From the NCBI RefSeq assembly GCF_923868895.1, contig NZ_OV350343.1, positions 3,658,001 to 3,722,000 on the forward strand: a stretch of DNA of 64,000 nt. Direction: 5' to 3'. Position 1 is the first letter of the stretch. Every line of letters begins with the position of its first letter. The notes under the pieces are model-generated. The model worked only from the letters and a program-made list of their open reading frames with translations, ran no database searches and was not told the origin of the DNA. The stretch is from Halomonas sp. TD01. Lineage in GTDB: Bacteria > Pseudomonadota > Gammaproteobacteria > Pseudomonadales > Halomonadaceae. This document shows, piece after piece, positions 38,030 to 46,751 of this stretch. A program made the translations under genes and the position numbers.

Positions 38030-39694
38030 CTATTGGCAAACCTGGTTACGCCCTCCTCGCTTAGCTCGGTAAAGCGCTTCGTCAGCTCGCACCAATAACC
38101 TATCTTGTTCACCTTCTGTCATATCAATGCTGCACACCATACCTGCAGATAAAGTGCAGCCAAACTCTTGAGCCCCTTGATTAAATCGTAATCTGGAAAA
38201 GTACTCACGAATATTTTCCAGCCGTTTGCGGCCATCTTCGGACGTGCAATGAGGCAATACCACTAGAAATTCTTCGCCTCCATAGCGGCCAATCATATCG
38301 GTTTGACGAAGACGCTGACGTAATAGCGTTGCTAAAGAAGCGATCACAACATCACCCGCAGCATGTCCGTGGGTATCATTGACCGCCTTAAAATGGTCAA
38401 TATCAATCATCGCCACCGTTACCGGATAATGCTGACGAGCAGCACGATGCAGCTCATCAATAGCGGCACTTTTGATGCTGGCATGTTTCAGAAGGCCCGT
38501 AAGGCAATCTTTATTGAGCAGTGCAGACAGTGTTCGTGAACGTGATACCCGTGCGCGAACGGAGGCCACTAACTGAGCGGCCGAAATCGGCTTCGTTAGA
38601 AATTCATCCGCACCGTGGCTTAACGCATCTACCTGCTTGTTTAGATCCAGTTCAGCGGAAAGGAATACGATGGGAAGGCTGCTCCAGGCATCGTATTGCC
38701 TAATCATCGCGGCAATATCCGGGCCGTTATAGTCCGGCATATGCACGTCCATTAACAAAAGCTCAGGCCTGTAAGTGGTTAATTGCTCAATGACATAGCG
38801 GGGCTTATCCAACACCTGCACTTCCATACCAGCCGCTTCTAGCACCAACTGGTAGTAGGCAGCGAGCTGATAGTCATCGTCTACAATTAAAATCCGTGCG
38901 GGGGGCGCATGGCGCTCTTGAAGCAACTGTTCTAAACGATTAACAAGTTGTGGAATATTCAGCGGCTTTAAAAAATAGCCATAGGCGTTAAGCTGCGCAG
39001 CACGCATGCGCGCATCAAAGTCGTCCTGCTCGCTGATAAAAAACAGGGGGCAGGAAAGCGATTGAAGCGGAGAAAGGTAAGCAGAACCCGCAGCTGCATC
39101 GACAATCAGGACATCCGGTGGTTCACTGTCGGTATTAGCAATGGCAGGCACTGAAGAGAATAGTGTCACTTCATAACTAAAGTTAGCTAACTGCTCCAAT
39201 ATACGTTTTCCAAGCAGGGCATCTTCCTCTATTAGCCATATCTTGGCCACTGAACGTATATCACTCTGCTCAATTGTACATTGTGGTAATGGCTGAGCCT
39301 CCGGCACCAATGAGCGCTGCATCAAGGTCAACTGAGATTGCAGCAACGTAACCAAAGATGCGTCCAGCGACGACTTACCTTCTTTTAATGCGTTTAGTAA
39401 GGTCACTTCCAATGCCCGGGCCAGTTGACTGACATGCTCGAAGCCGAAGGTACCTGCAGAACCTGATACTTTATGTATCCGACGATAAATAGCATCTAGA
39501 GAGGTCTCGTCGTGCGCTTTATCATCAACCGATACTGCCGAAGAAACCACATCGGCTTCCGGGCTTTCCTCGCGTCGCTGTGCTTTTTTCAGCACATGGC
39601 ACAACGATGTCAGTTCTTCTTGCAGATTATGCTGATAAGACTGTTTTAAAAGCTCAAGCTTTTGTTCTAATTTACTACGCTCACTCTCTACCAC
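38030..39694 (-). CDS. Hpt-REC-REC-GGDEF diguanylate cyclase response regulator
   Basis: A 554-residue cytoplasmic signalling protein. A histidine phosphotransfer-like domain comes first (R-R-I-H-K-V-S-G-S-A-G near residue 91). Next is a degenerate receiver (about 150-260, where D-V-L-I-V-D-A-A-A keeps one aspartate), then a full receiver (I-L-I-V-D-D-D, L-L-L-M-D-V-H-M-P, K-P-I). The C-terminal GGDEF domain is intact: D-C-L-T-G-L, I-D-I-D-H-F-K, G-R-Y-G-G-E-E-F. So it should make c-di-GMP when phosphorylated. The GTG start at 39694 overlaps the tail of a decayed receiver gene, which shows it was once part of a longer operon. Confidence 0.9.
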   Translation of the reverse strand: MVESERSKLEQKLELLKQSYQHNLQEELTSLCHVLKKAQRREESPEADVVSSAVSVDDKAHDETSLDAIYRRIHKVSGSAGTFGFEHVSQLARALEVTLLNALKEGKSSLDASLVTLLQSQLTLMQRSLVPEAQPLPQCTIEQSDIRSVAKIWLIEEDALLGKRILEQLANFSYEVTLFSSVPAIANTDSEPPDVLIVDAAAGSAYLSPLQSLSCPLFFISEQDDFDARMRAAQLNAYGYFLKPLNIPQLVNRLEQLLQERHAPPARILIVDDDYQLAAYYQLVLEAAGMEVQVLDKPRYVIEQLTTYRPELLLMDVHMPDYNGPDIAAMIRQYDAWSSLPIVFLSAELDLNKQVDALSHGADEFLTKPISAAQLVASVRARVSRSRTLSALLNKDCLTGLLKHASIKSAAIDELHRAARQHYPVTVAMIDIDHFKAVNDTHGHAAGDVVIASLATLLRQRLRQTDMIGRYGGEEFLVVLPHCTSEDGRKRLENIREYFSRLRFNQGAQEFGCTLSAGMVCSIDMTEGEQDRLLVRADEALYRAKRGGRNQVCQ

Positions 39695-39854
39695 TTGCCT
39701 GCTCCCAAAGACTGCGGACTTGATGTGACAACGTCATCGGGTCGAACGGCTTTGCGATAACGCTAACAGCACCGAGTGCTGTTAATTATTGGATCTCATC
39801 GGGCTATATTTTCGCCGTCATAAACGCGACAGCTACACGCTGCAACGTATAAGA
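39681..39854 (-). pseudogene. Remnant of a single-domain response regulator
   Basis: In the minus-strand frame ending with TGA at 39681-39683 the translation is the C-terminal half of a receiver domain: V-A-F-M-T-A-K-I, then TAG (39806-39804), P-D-E-I-Q, TAA (39788-39786), L-T-A-L-G-A-V-S-V-I-A-K-P-F-D-P-M-T-L. The two stops stand where glutamine codons (CAG, CAA) would be expected, each one C-to-T change away. The conserved threonine/lysine region is recognisable, while the N-terminal half with the phosphorylated aspartate is gone. Confidence 0.8.
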
Positions 39855-39856
39855 TC

Positions 39857-40262
39857 CTACCCTGATTGGTTGACCTCCTCTTCGGCACACGCTGCTAAAT
39901 CTTTTAACACCTGACGCTACTGGTCATTAAAACGGCGTGGCACGGAGTCAATGATACACAGCGCCCCTACCCTAAGGCCATCCGTCGTTGTCATCGGTAT
40001 GCCCGCGTAAAAGCGTATGCCACGATGCGTTTTTACCAGAACATAATCTTTAAAACGGTTGTCCTGGCGGGCATCTTCAATCTCAAAAATCCCTTATCCT
40101 TGAATTGCATGGGCACAAAACGACTCTTGGCGACACGTTTGGGTAAGCGCTAACTTTAGTCGACTTTCAAGCCCCCTCTCTTCAGTCCAGTTAGTCGTTC
40201 TTTTTAAGATAGCTGATTACCATCAGCTAAATTTACTGATGCAAAGCTAAAACACTGGCAAA
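39857..40262 (-). pseudogene. Decayed GAF-domain sensor gene
   Basis: The minus strand reads a GAF domain interrupted by in-frame stops: E-S-F-C-A-H-A-I-Q-G, TAA (40096-40094), G-I-F-E-I-E-D-A-R-Q-D-N-R-F, I-R-F-Y-A-G-I-P-M, V-G-A-L-C-I-I-D, TAG (39919-39917), Q-V-L-K-D-L-A, final TAG at 39859. The upstream part (S-V-N-L-A-D-G-N-Q-L) is in another frame, so at least one frameshift also occurred. It matches GAF sensors of the type fused or coupled to GGDEF regulators. It lies just upstream of the receiver remnant and of the intact Hpt-REC-REC-GGDEF gene. Confidence 0.8.
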
Positions 40263-40354
40263 CGCAATAAGATGGACTACGCTGAGTTTTAATACTTTTT
40301 AACCATGCAGAATTACCATAACCCTAATCGGTAGCTACTTAAGCCTGCAGAGGT

Positions 40355-40374
40355 AACTGTCTGATTAAACAGCT
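40355..40374. promoter_or_regulatory. lux-box-like palindrome upstream of the P47/PixA operon
   Basis: AACTGTCTGATTAAACAGCT has the CTG-N10-CAG core spacing of LuxR-type binding sites and agrees with the V. fischeri lux box at 13 of 20 positions by hand count. It is 229 bp upstream of the first operon gene. No luxI or luxR gene is in the window and no clear -10 lies at the expected distance. Confidence 0.3.
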
Positions 40375-40602
40375 TGAGGCTACGCGTTTCGGATCACCTC
40401 ATTAGGGCGAGGAAATTTTTATGTCTACTTAATTTCTCTTATTAGATTTTTTTGAAACACACAGAACACCTTATTTTCACTCAGTTATCTTCCCTAACAA
40501 CTTTATCGCTTGCTAAAAAGCTAACTAACTAAGCGGTTGATTAATTTTACTTATTCCGTGTGATGAACAAAAAAAGAGTCGGTCAACAATAAAGGAGTAT
40601 GC

Positions 40603-41955
40603 ATGGATACCTATCAGTACGACTACTCTTATGCACTGACCAAAGACAAGGTCAATGACATCATGAGTACCAACCTTGCATCGGTTTCGATGCCTCTTGT
40701 CTATACAGACCATGACTCTGTCACAGGCGCTGTCACCAATATTAATGTCAACCTCGGCGTATGGAGCATGGCAGATGGGGGGCAGAACAGATTAATGAAG
40801 CTCAATATACCGATTAAAGAGGGTTTTATGAGTATATCGGGCCTGCCAGGCGTTAATGGTAGTTGGGATATGACCGGGGTTTCAATGCTGGTAGAAATCA
40901 CACTCGGTTGGCTTGGCCCCGGGAATCAACAAGAACTCGATGGCGAAGGCTCGCTGACCAGCCTAGTTTTCTCTCCCTCCGAAGCCAGCACGCCCAACGA
41001 TCCCGGCTATATTGCAGTTCTCACTGTAACAGACCCATCAGGACAGATGACAAGTGCCGCCACCGGCATGCTAAAACAAATTGCGCAGCAAGCATTTTAT
41101 GAAAACCGGGATAATCTGCAGTACATCTTCGCAGGTGTAGTTCCAGTGCCTGCTGGGGCGGCCACATGGTTACGCCCGTATAAATGGCAATACTTTGTTG
41201 CATCCGGTGATATTGAAGCACTTTGCTTTCTATCGATGCTCGATGACTCGCCGTTTCCTTCCACCCCTGCATTTGATTCCACAGCGCTAACTTCTGGTTC
41301 TAACGCTGTTGCACTGATTTCTCAAGAAGCTTTTTTTAAAAACACGCTATTGCCCGGCGTTCAAGACACCTTTCCCAAGGGTACATTTGCTGTACATCAA
41401 ACAAACCAGCATTCGGTTATTTCTAATAATGGGGCGTTTGATGCGCAGATTGATGGCGACAATATCAACACCGACTCCTTTTCCCTTTGGCCTTCCGATG
41501 CTGGTGACGGACTCCAGACATCCTCTGCTGGCGGCGGCCCGCTTACCTTCCTTTTTGGCCTAGCCGACCTGCCAGATGCCACCTATAGCTGGACGTCAAA
41601 AACTGTCAATCCGCTTTCTTTGAATTATTCGACCGGGGTCATGACTTTTGAAGAAGACCCTAGCCCTCAGACGACGCATGATCAGGATATTCCTTGGTAT
41701 GACTACATCATCCTTGTTGGCCTAGGTTTAACGCTACCCGGTCTGATTGCCGATATAACCGATGCGGTCAACCATTATGGCGACCAAGTAAATGCTGTGG
41801 GCATGTCTAATATTAACGCCGCCGTGCAATCAACTTTTGATAACGATGTCGTCAACGTAGCCAGCCTTCTCGACTGGCAAATTGATGGGCAGTCGTTCAG
41901 CTTGACCGAGGGAGGCCTAGACGGAGCCCTCTATTTCCGTGGAAACCTTTCCTGA
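40603..41955 (+). CDS. TULIP-fold P47/OrfX-like protein 1
   Basis: A 450-residue protein without a signal peptide that resembles the P47 family of clostridial botulinum OrfX loci. The N-terminus D-T-Y-Q-Y-D-Y-S-Y-A-L parallels the family's N-T-Y-G-W-D start. Next come a W-x(4)-G-G block followed by L-N-I-P-I-K-E-G-F, and N-L-Q-Y-I-F-A-G-V-V-P near residue 168, all at family positions. L-I-S-Q-E-A-F-F-K-N-T-L-L-P-G is near 230. A hydrophobic stretch follows (about residues 365-385). AAGGAG is 5 bases before the ATG. It is the first gene of a six-gene operon. P47/OrfX proteins are non-toxic partners of toxins in Clostridium and lipid-binding TULIP folds; the role here is unknown. Confidence 0.75.
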   Translation: MDTYQYDYSYALTKDKVNDIMSTNLASVSMPLVYTDHDSVTGAVTNINVNLGVWSMADGGQNRLMKLNIPIKEGFMSISGLPGVNGSWDMTGVSMLVEITLGWLGPGNQQELDGEGSLTSLVFSPSEASTPNDPGYIAVLTVTDPSGQMTSAATGMLKQIAQQAFYENRDNLQYIFAGVVPVPAGAATWLRPYKWQYFVASGDIEALCFLSMLDDSPFPSTPAFDSTALTSGSNAVALISQEAFFKNTLLPGVQDTFPKGTFAVHQTNQHSVISNNGAFDAQIDGDNINTDSFSLWPSDAGDGLQTSSAGGGPLTFLFGLADLPDATYSWTSKTVNPLSLNYSTGVMTFEEDPSPQTTHDQDIPWYDYIILVGLGLTLPGLIADITDAVNHYGDQVNAVGMSNINAAVQSTFDNDVVNVASLLDWQIDGQSFSLTEGGLDGALYFRGNLS

Positions 41956-42023
41956 CCACCCCACTTAGCTGATCTGAGCATAAATTGGAGTGAATACTCA
42001 TACAGTGACTAAGGAGAAATACC

Positions 42024-44186
42024 ATGACTGATAGCACCTCACTTGCCCCAGCTGCTGTAAAGGAAATTGACGCCCGTGCGGTTGCCGATACATACAATTG
42101 GGATACCGTTGTGGCGCTGCATTTTGACACGACCAACCGAGCACTTACTGACAACTGGAGTAGTGTTGATGATAGAGCCAAGAACATTTCACAGTCAGCC
42201 AGTGATGATCCCAGCTACCAGCTCACAGCAAGTTTGGACGCGTGGCAGTTGTCTACCGGTGGCGATGGCAAGAACATCAATATGAGCGTTCCAGTTTCTA
42301 GTGGTGTCTATCTAGCGGGGGGCGAAAGTTACTCACTGGACGGGCTGGAGATGAGCATCATTATCCAGATCAATATGGATTGGATTCCAGACCCAAATCA
42401 AAAGGCTTTCGTGATCAACGAAGGTGTTGGTGCCATCGTTGCCGATCTCGACAATAGTGTTGTGGACGCTGCTCTTATTGGGGATTTTGCAACCAACGGT
42501 GTAACGATTAGCAGTGATTCTACACTGTCAACTGTTACGCATGGCGCCGCTTGGGTGGTGACCGCAGCGGACGGCTCTTTCTATTACATGTTCTACAGTG
42601 AAGATAAGGATCAGGAGAAGTTTCTATCTGTTTATCAATACTCTGATTCCTTCAAGAGCCAGCTTCGTGCCCTTAGCCAGGAAGCTGGCGGAATACCCGC
42701 CGTAGTCGTTATGAACATCGTCAATCCGCCAGATGCTGGCAGCATCGGTAACGCGGAATTACCAGAGCTTCTTAGTGAGTGGTTCAACAGCAATATTGGC
42801 TATTTCAACTTCGTTTTCTCAGTGATAGATCTGACTCCCCAACTCAGCCAGTCTCCCAACTATACCTGGATTGATCCCACAGCCACCAGTTATGCCGTGG
42901 TGGACAAGCAGACCATGGAAAGTTCAGTGATGGGGGTACTGACGATGATTCAGAACAATACTCCCGGATCAAATCACCAAGTGTCACCCAATGCCATTCC
43001 AACAGGCGAGGATGCCAACGGTGCCGATACAGGCTTGCTGATTAGCGGCCCGAACTTTGTGAAAAATATGTTATTGGGTGGCGCCAAGCATCTTTTTGAC
43101 GATGCGACGGACGACGACTTCACTATATTTAACGATGGTCTGTCTGTAAAAAACCTCAACAAGTTGACTTACGGCTACTTCAAGATGGATGAAGACCCGT
43201 ATGCCACAACGGCAGACGACGGTTATTCCTCTCAACTAGACGAGGGAATTCTCCCCGAGGGGCTGGTGAATGCCTTCAGGACTCAGGGCCAGTACGGAGA
43301 TACTTATAACCCTGACCTCCGAAACGATTCAGTTAAAGTCAATATCAAGGGAAGTCAATGGTTCCTCAGTGGTAACGGGGACGAATACATCGTAGATCTC
43401 AATAACGGCACACTCGAATTTTACACCGCCACCCAGGTCACCATTGAAGCTCACCAATTTGAAATGAACTTAGAGCACAGTTTTCTGGAAATAAAATTCA
43501 TTGATTTGACCTATCACCAAAGCTGGCAATACGACGTTCATATTAACTATACCGAGCAGGTAAGCTTAGGCCTAAAAACGGTTACGACGTCTTCAGGAGA
43601 TACGAAACAGATTTTTAATTTCACTGAGTCTGTACGTAACATGACCGTCAATGTCACAAAAACCCAAGCCGAAATAGATTTTGAAATTATCATGGGAGCG
43701 GTCACCGCGACCCTCGCATTGGTAGCGGTTCTTGGGCCGGTTGTGGATGGCCTTGCCGCCTCTGCAGATGTGACAGTTGCCAGTGTTGATGAAGGATCCG
43801 CCCTTCTTGATGAAGAAAGCTTTTTCAGCGCGTTGGGTGAAGACAGCGAGAGTGAAGAGCAAAATATCGTTAACGAAGAAGATGCACTAGCTAATGGCAC
43901 CGAACAAGCCGCGGGGCGAATGACGCGGATAAAAAATGCTTTCAATTCCACTCGCTGGAAAGTCTTCGGTGGTGTCACAGCAGCTTTGACTGCGGCGTAC
44001 GGGGTTGAAATGACCGTGGCGGCTATTTTGGAGTCTGTATACAAAAACGATTGGGAAAACGTGCCTGGTTTTGACGAATTTGCCAACGATGCTATCGAGC
44101 CTTATACCTTCCCTGGTGTCAGCGGATATGAACTCAAATCAGCATGGCTCGCCGATTCTTTACAAATTGGCCTGAAGACCAAGTAA
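42024..44186 (+). CDS. TULIP-fold P47/OrfX-like protein 2 (long form)
   Basis: A 720-residue paralogue of the flanking P47-like proteins. D-T-Y-N-W-D-T-V-V-A-L is at about residues 22-32, the block G-G-D-G-K-N-I-N-M-S-V-P-V near 78-90, F-N-F-V-F-S-V-I-D-L near 262, V-S-P-N-A-I-P near 316, and L-L-I-S-G-P-N-F-V-K-N near 333. The extra C-terminal part has a beta-rich stretch, two hydrophobic segments (coding bases about 43690-43755 and 43966-44034) and an acidic linker between them. No signal peptide. AAGGAG precedes the ATG. The length is close to that of OrfX2/OrfX3-type proteins, but assignment to one of these would need a structural comparison. Confidence 0.75.
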   Translation: MTDSTSLAPAAVKEIDARAVADTYNWDTVVALHFDTTNRALTDNWSSVDDRAKNISQSASDDPSYQLTASLDAWQLSTGGDGKNINMSVPVSSGVYLAGGESYSLDGLEMSIIIQINMDWIPDPNQKAFVINEGVGAIVADLDNSVVDAALIGDFATNGVTISSDSTLSTVTHGAAWVVTAADGSFYYMFYSEDKDQEKFLSVYQYSDSFKSQLRALSQEAGGIPAVVVMNIVNPPDAGSIGNAELPELLSEWFNSNIGYFNFVFSVIDLTPQLSQSPNYTWIDPTATSYAVVDKQTMESSVMGVLTMIQNNTPGSNHQVSPNAIPTGEDANGADTGLLISGPNFVKNMLLGGAKHLFDDATDDDFTIFNDGLSVKNLNKLTYGYFKMDEDPYATTADDGYSSQLDEGILPEGLVNAFRTQGQYGDTYNPDLRNDSVKVNIKGSQWFLSGNGDEYIVDLNNGTLEFYTATQVTIEAHQFEMNLEHSFLEIKFIDLTYHQSWQYDVHINYTEQVSLGLKTVTTSSGDTKQIFNFTESVRNMTVNVTKTQAEIDFEIIMGAVTATLALVAVLGPVVDGLAASADVTVASVDEGSALLDEESFFSALGEDSESEEQNIVNEEDALANGTEQAAGRMTRIKNAFNSTRWKVFGGVTAALTAAYGVEMTVAAILESVYKNDWENVPGFDEFANDAIEPYTFPGVSGYELKSAWLADSLQIGLKTK

Positions 44187-44209
44187 ACAGCGACAAAGGA
44201 AAGCAGCCC

Positions 44210-45607
44210 ATGTCCACCCAAAATGCTGCCGCAAATACCTATAATTGGGATACCGCTTTTGCTATTCCTATTCCCGACGTAAATAAAACAATTGTGGATC
44301 AGCAATCATCGCCGCAAAACTTCTCGATGACGGCAGAAGGTTCTTACACAGCCTCCGCTGATTTCTCGGACTGGCAAGTCTGTATGGGCGGGGATGGCAA
44401 AAACATCCGTATTTCCATCCCCATGACCAACATCGTTGTTGACTACAGCAGTGGCAGTAAGGTTACCGTTGATGCTGGCAACGCAACGATAGAAATCAAC
44501 CTTCACTACATTCCCCACAGCGCCGCGAATGACGACTCATCGAGTTTAGTTGCTTTGGTTGCAAAAACCAGCTCAGACAATACCTCAACCCCAGTAGCCG
44601 CTTTGGTGGGCGAGGTATCACTCACCCCCAACCCAGGAAGTGTCACTCAGGCCGTATTTGGTCAGGCCCTTTTAGACTGGATCTGCGCTAATTTAAGTGA
44701 ATTCAACCATGTGTTTTCAGTGGTTGACCTCAACCGAATGATTGACCAGGGACAGTGGGGGTTCGTAACGCCAAATTATACAGAGTACGCTTACCTAGAT
44801 GGCAATTCGCTTAATGACAGCATTCTTGGCGTGCTAACGATGACAGGTGATCGAACCGGGCAATCGTTGAGCGAGCAGGTTTCTCCAAATGCCATCCCAG
44901 CGAACAGCGAAGCCGGTTTTCTCGTCTCCCAGGAAAGAACCTTATACGATCTGGTACGACCAGCCATTATGGTTGCCTACCCAGGGCTTAACAGCGATAA
45001 CTTCTTGATGAGTAATGATAAAACCAAACTTTATCTGGATCAGGGGGTATCAGTGGATATGCCTCCAGTTGAACATGATGGCTCGACTTATCACCCTAAG
45101 CTCACATCTCTTACATTAGAGACCGATGGAGAAACATTCATCGTAACCAGCACAACCAGAACCTACATCACGTTTGGCATTACATCAGAGACAACCGCAA
45201 CCAACTGGTACACGCTAAATCTCGGTAGCTCAAATAATGGGCAGACCATCAACTTTGTACAAACACAACCAACTGACCAACAGTATACGGTTCACCAAGA
45301 TCCGGGGATCGTCATTACCGAGATCATCATATCGATCATTGTTGGCCTAGTGGCATTGATTTGCGCCCCCCTGACTGAGGGTGCCTCACTCGTCATCGGC
45401 GGGCTTGTCATTGGATTGCTATTGGGGGCATCACAAATTGCGACAGGTGCTATTGAGTCGGTCAATAAAGATACATCGCCATCCGTGGATTTACTTCTGA
45501 TTAATGCCGTTGATCCTATCAAATGGACCGGAAGTGACTCATTCAGGCTTGACTATGTACATCCAAATATTTCCTTACAGTTAGGCGGAGATCCGCTCTT
45601 TGTGTAA
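44210..45607 (+). CDS. TULIP-fold P47/OrfX-like protein 3
   Basis: A 465-residue paralogue. It starts with A-N-T-Y-N-W-D-T-A-F-A-I, closest of the three to the clostridial P47 start. G-G-D-G-K-N-I-R-I-S-I-P-M, F-N-H-V-F-S-V-V-D-L-N and V-S-P-N-A-I-P follow in the same order as in protein 2. Near the C-terminus a long hydrophobic region (coding bases about 45307-45432, I-I-S-I-I-V-G-L-V-A-L-I then V-I-G-G-L-V-I-G-L-L-L-G) could form one or two membrane helices. The ATG at 44210 has AAAGGA 9 bases upstream; the frame is open further but overlaps the previous gene. Confidence 0.75.
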   Translation: MSTQNAAANTYNWDTAFAIPIPDVNKTIVDQQSSPQNFSMTAEGSYTASADFSDWQVCMGGDGKNIRISIPMTNIVVDYSSGSKVTVDAGNATIEINLHYIPHSAANDDSSSLVALVAKTSSDNTSTPVAALVGEVSLTPNPGSVTQAVFGQALLDWICANLSEFNHVFSVVDLNRMIDQGQWGFVTPNYTEYAYLDGNSLNDSILGVLTMTGDRTGQSLSEQVSPNAIPANSEAGFLVSQERTLYDLVRPAIMVAYPGLNSDNFLMSNDKTKLYLDQGVSVDMPPVEHDGSTYHPKLTSLTLETDGETFIVTSTTRTYITFGITSETTATNWYTLNLGSSNNGQTINFVQTQPTDQQYTVHQDPGIVITEIIISIIVGLVALICAPLTEGASLVIGGLVIGLLLGASQIATGAIESVNKDTSPSVDLLLINAVDPIKWTGSDSFRLDYVHPNISLQLGGDPLFV

Positions 45608-45636
45608 CAACGCAACGCTAACCAAGGAGAAACATT

Positions 45637-46152
45637 ATGGCTGATACTGAAAAAATTATTGATGTACTGATCGCAATTGATGCCGAGTCAGTCATTAATA
45701 AATACGGAACGAACACAGACCCAGACAACCCGCAACAGATCGCTGCCAGTGAGAACTTTATCTACATGATTGTACGTAGTGACGAAGCGGTTTCTGGAAA
45801 CGGCGGAGCGGAGTTGACCATTGCGGCTCAGACGTTGGACGTCATTCGTTGGCGAGAAACGTCATTGACCCTAAACGGCACTTACTCAACCATACTTTAT
45901 GAGTTCGATTCAACCAATAACGATGGGCTGATTACTCCACCTCAACCCATTATTGTCGAGGTCAATACACCGCTACCAGTTGCTTCTGACCCCCTTCAAC
46001 CATCAACGCAAACGATCAATGACTATTTCTGGAACTGCACGGTCACCAGGCCCGGAAGCGTAACTTACCACTTCAAGTTCATGATTGTTGATCGTGATAA
46101 TAATGTACAGGGTTACTATTGGTGGGATCCCTTCATCCAGATCACTGACTGA
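45637..46152 (+). CDS. PixA/AidA-type inclusion body protein A
   Basis: A 171-residue protein of the AidA/PixA family. It begins I-I-D-V-L-I-A-I-D-A-E-S-V-I, the typical start, with Y-M-I-V-R near residue 45, I-R-W-R-E-T-S-L near 69, and a C-terminal Q-G-Y-Y-W-W-D-P-F-I-Q-I. PixA forms intracellular protein inclusions in Xenorhabdus, and AidA in Ralstonia and Burkholderia is induced by acyl-homoserine lactone. The activity is not known in molecular detail. No signal peptide. AAGGAG lies before the ATG. It follows the third P47-like gene by 29 bp and is paired with a paralogue. Confidence 0.88.
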   Translation: MADTEKIIDVLIAIDAESVINKYGTNTDPDNPQQIAASENFIYMIVRSDEAVSGNGGAELTIAAQTLDVIRWRETSLTLNGTYSTILYEFDSTNNDGLITPPQPIIVEVNTPLPVASDPLQPSTQTINDYFWNCTVTRPGSVTYHFKFMIVDRDNNVQGYYWWDPFIQITD

Positions 46153-46211
46153 TTTTATTCTCTCTGTACCTCTTGCAACCAAGAGAAAAAATACAATAAG
46201 GAGAATACTGT

Positions 46212-46727
46212 ATGGGACGAAGCACGACACCTCAAATCATCGATATTCTGATGGCGGTTGACGCGGATACCATTATATCAAGCTACCCCCCTGGAACCCC
46301 ATCCAAGCCAACGCCGATTGACGAAACGATGATTTACTTGATTGTACGTCAAGAAAATGGGGTCTTCGGAGAGGGAACGGGAGAGTTAAAAGTAACTGCT
46401 CGCACACTAGACACTCTCAGATGGCGAGAGACATCGCTTTCTGTAAATGCGACATACTCAGCAATTTTGTACAAATACGCCCCCGTGGGTGGAAAACAGA
46501 ACATTCTGTCAACACCTTACCCAGTTGTTGCAGAGGTCAAAACCCCGCTTCCTGTTCCTGGCAACCTTCTTCACCCTGCGACTCAAACAATCAACAGTTA
46601 TTTTTGGTCAGCACAAGCTATTGCCGAAGGGGAAATTACCTACGCTTTCAATTTTATGCTCACAGATCGGGACAACATTGTTCAGGGCTACTACTCATGG
46701 GACCCATTTATTCAGGTCACTGCTTAA
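46212..46727 (+). CDS. PixA/AidA-type inclusion body protein B
   Basis: A 171-residue paralogue of the gene before it, the same length and motif order: I-I-D-I-L-M-A-V-D-A-D-T-I-I, Y-L-I-V-R, L-R-W-R-E-T-S-L, A-T-Q-T-I-N-S-Y-F-W, and Q-G-Y-Y-S-W-D-P-F-I-Q-V at the end. The two look clearly diverged along their length, so the duplication is not recent. AAGGAG lies just upstream of the ATG. Having two copies next to three P47-like paralogues suggests a multi-component particle or complex. This is inference. Confidence 0.88.
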   Translation: MGRSTTPQIIDILMAVDADTIISSYPPGTPSKPTPIDETMIYLIVRQENGVFGEGTGELKVTARTLDTLRWRETSLSVNATYSAILYKYAPVGGKQNILSTPYPVVAEVKTPLPVPGNLLHPATQTINSYFWSAQAIAEGEITYAFNFMLTDRDNIVQGYYSWDPFIQVTA

Positions 46728-46751
46728 CAACTTCTGCAGAAGGATATTGTC

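Noticed and set aside
39695..40602. Intact gene or small RNA in the 900-bp gap before the P47/PixA operon
   Set aside because: No long frame is open. Translation of the minus strand shows decayed GAF and receiver domains instead, so pseudogenes explain most of it.
42067..42285. Alternative short frames inside the P47-like genes
   Set aside because: The long frames have strong ribosome sites and paralogous motifs; the short frames share nothing with known proteins.
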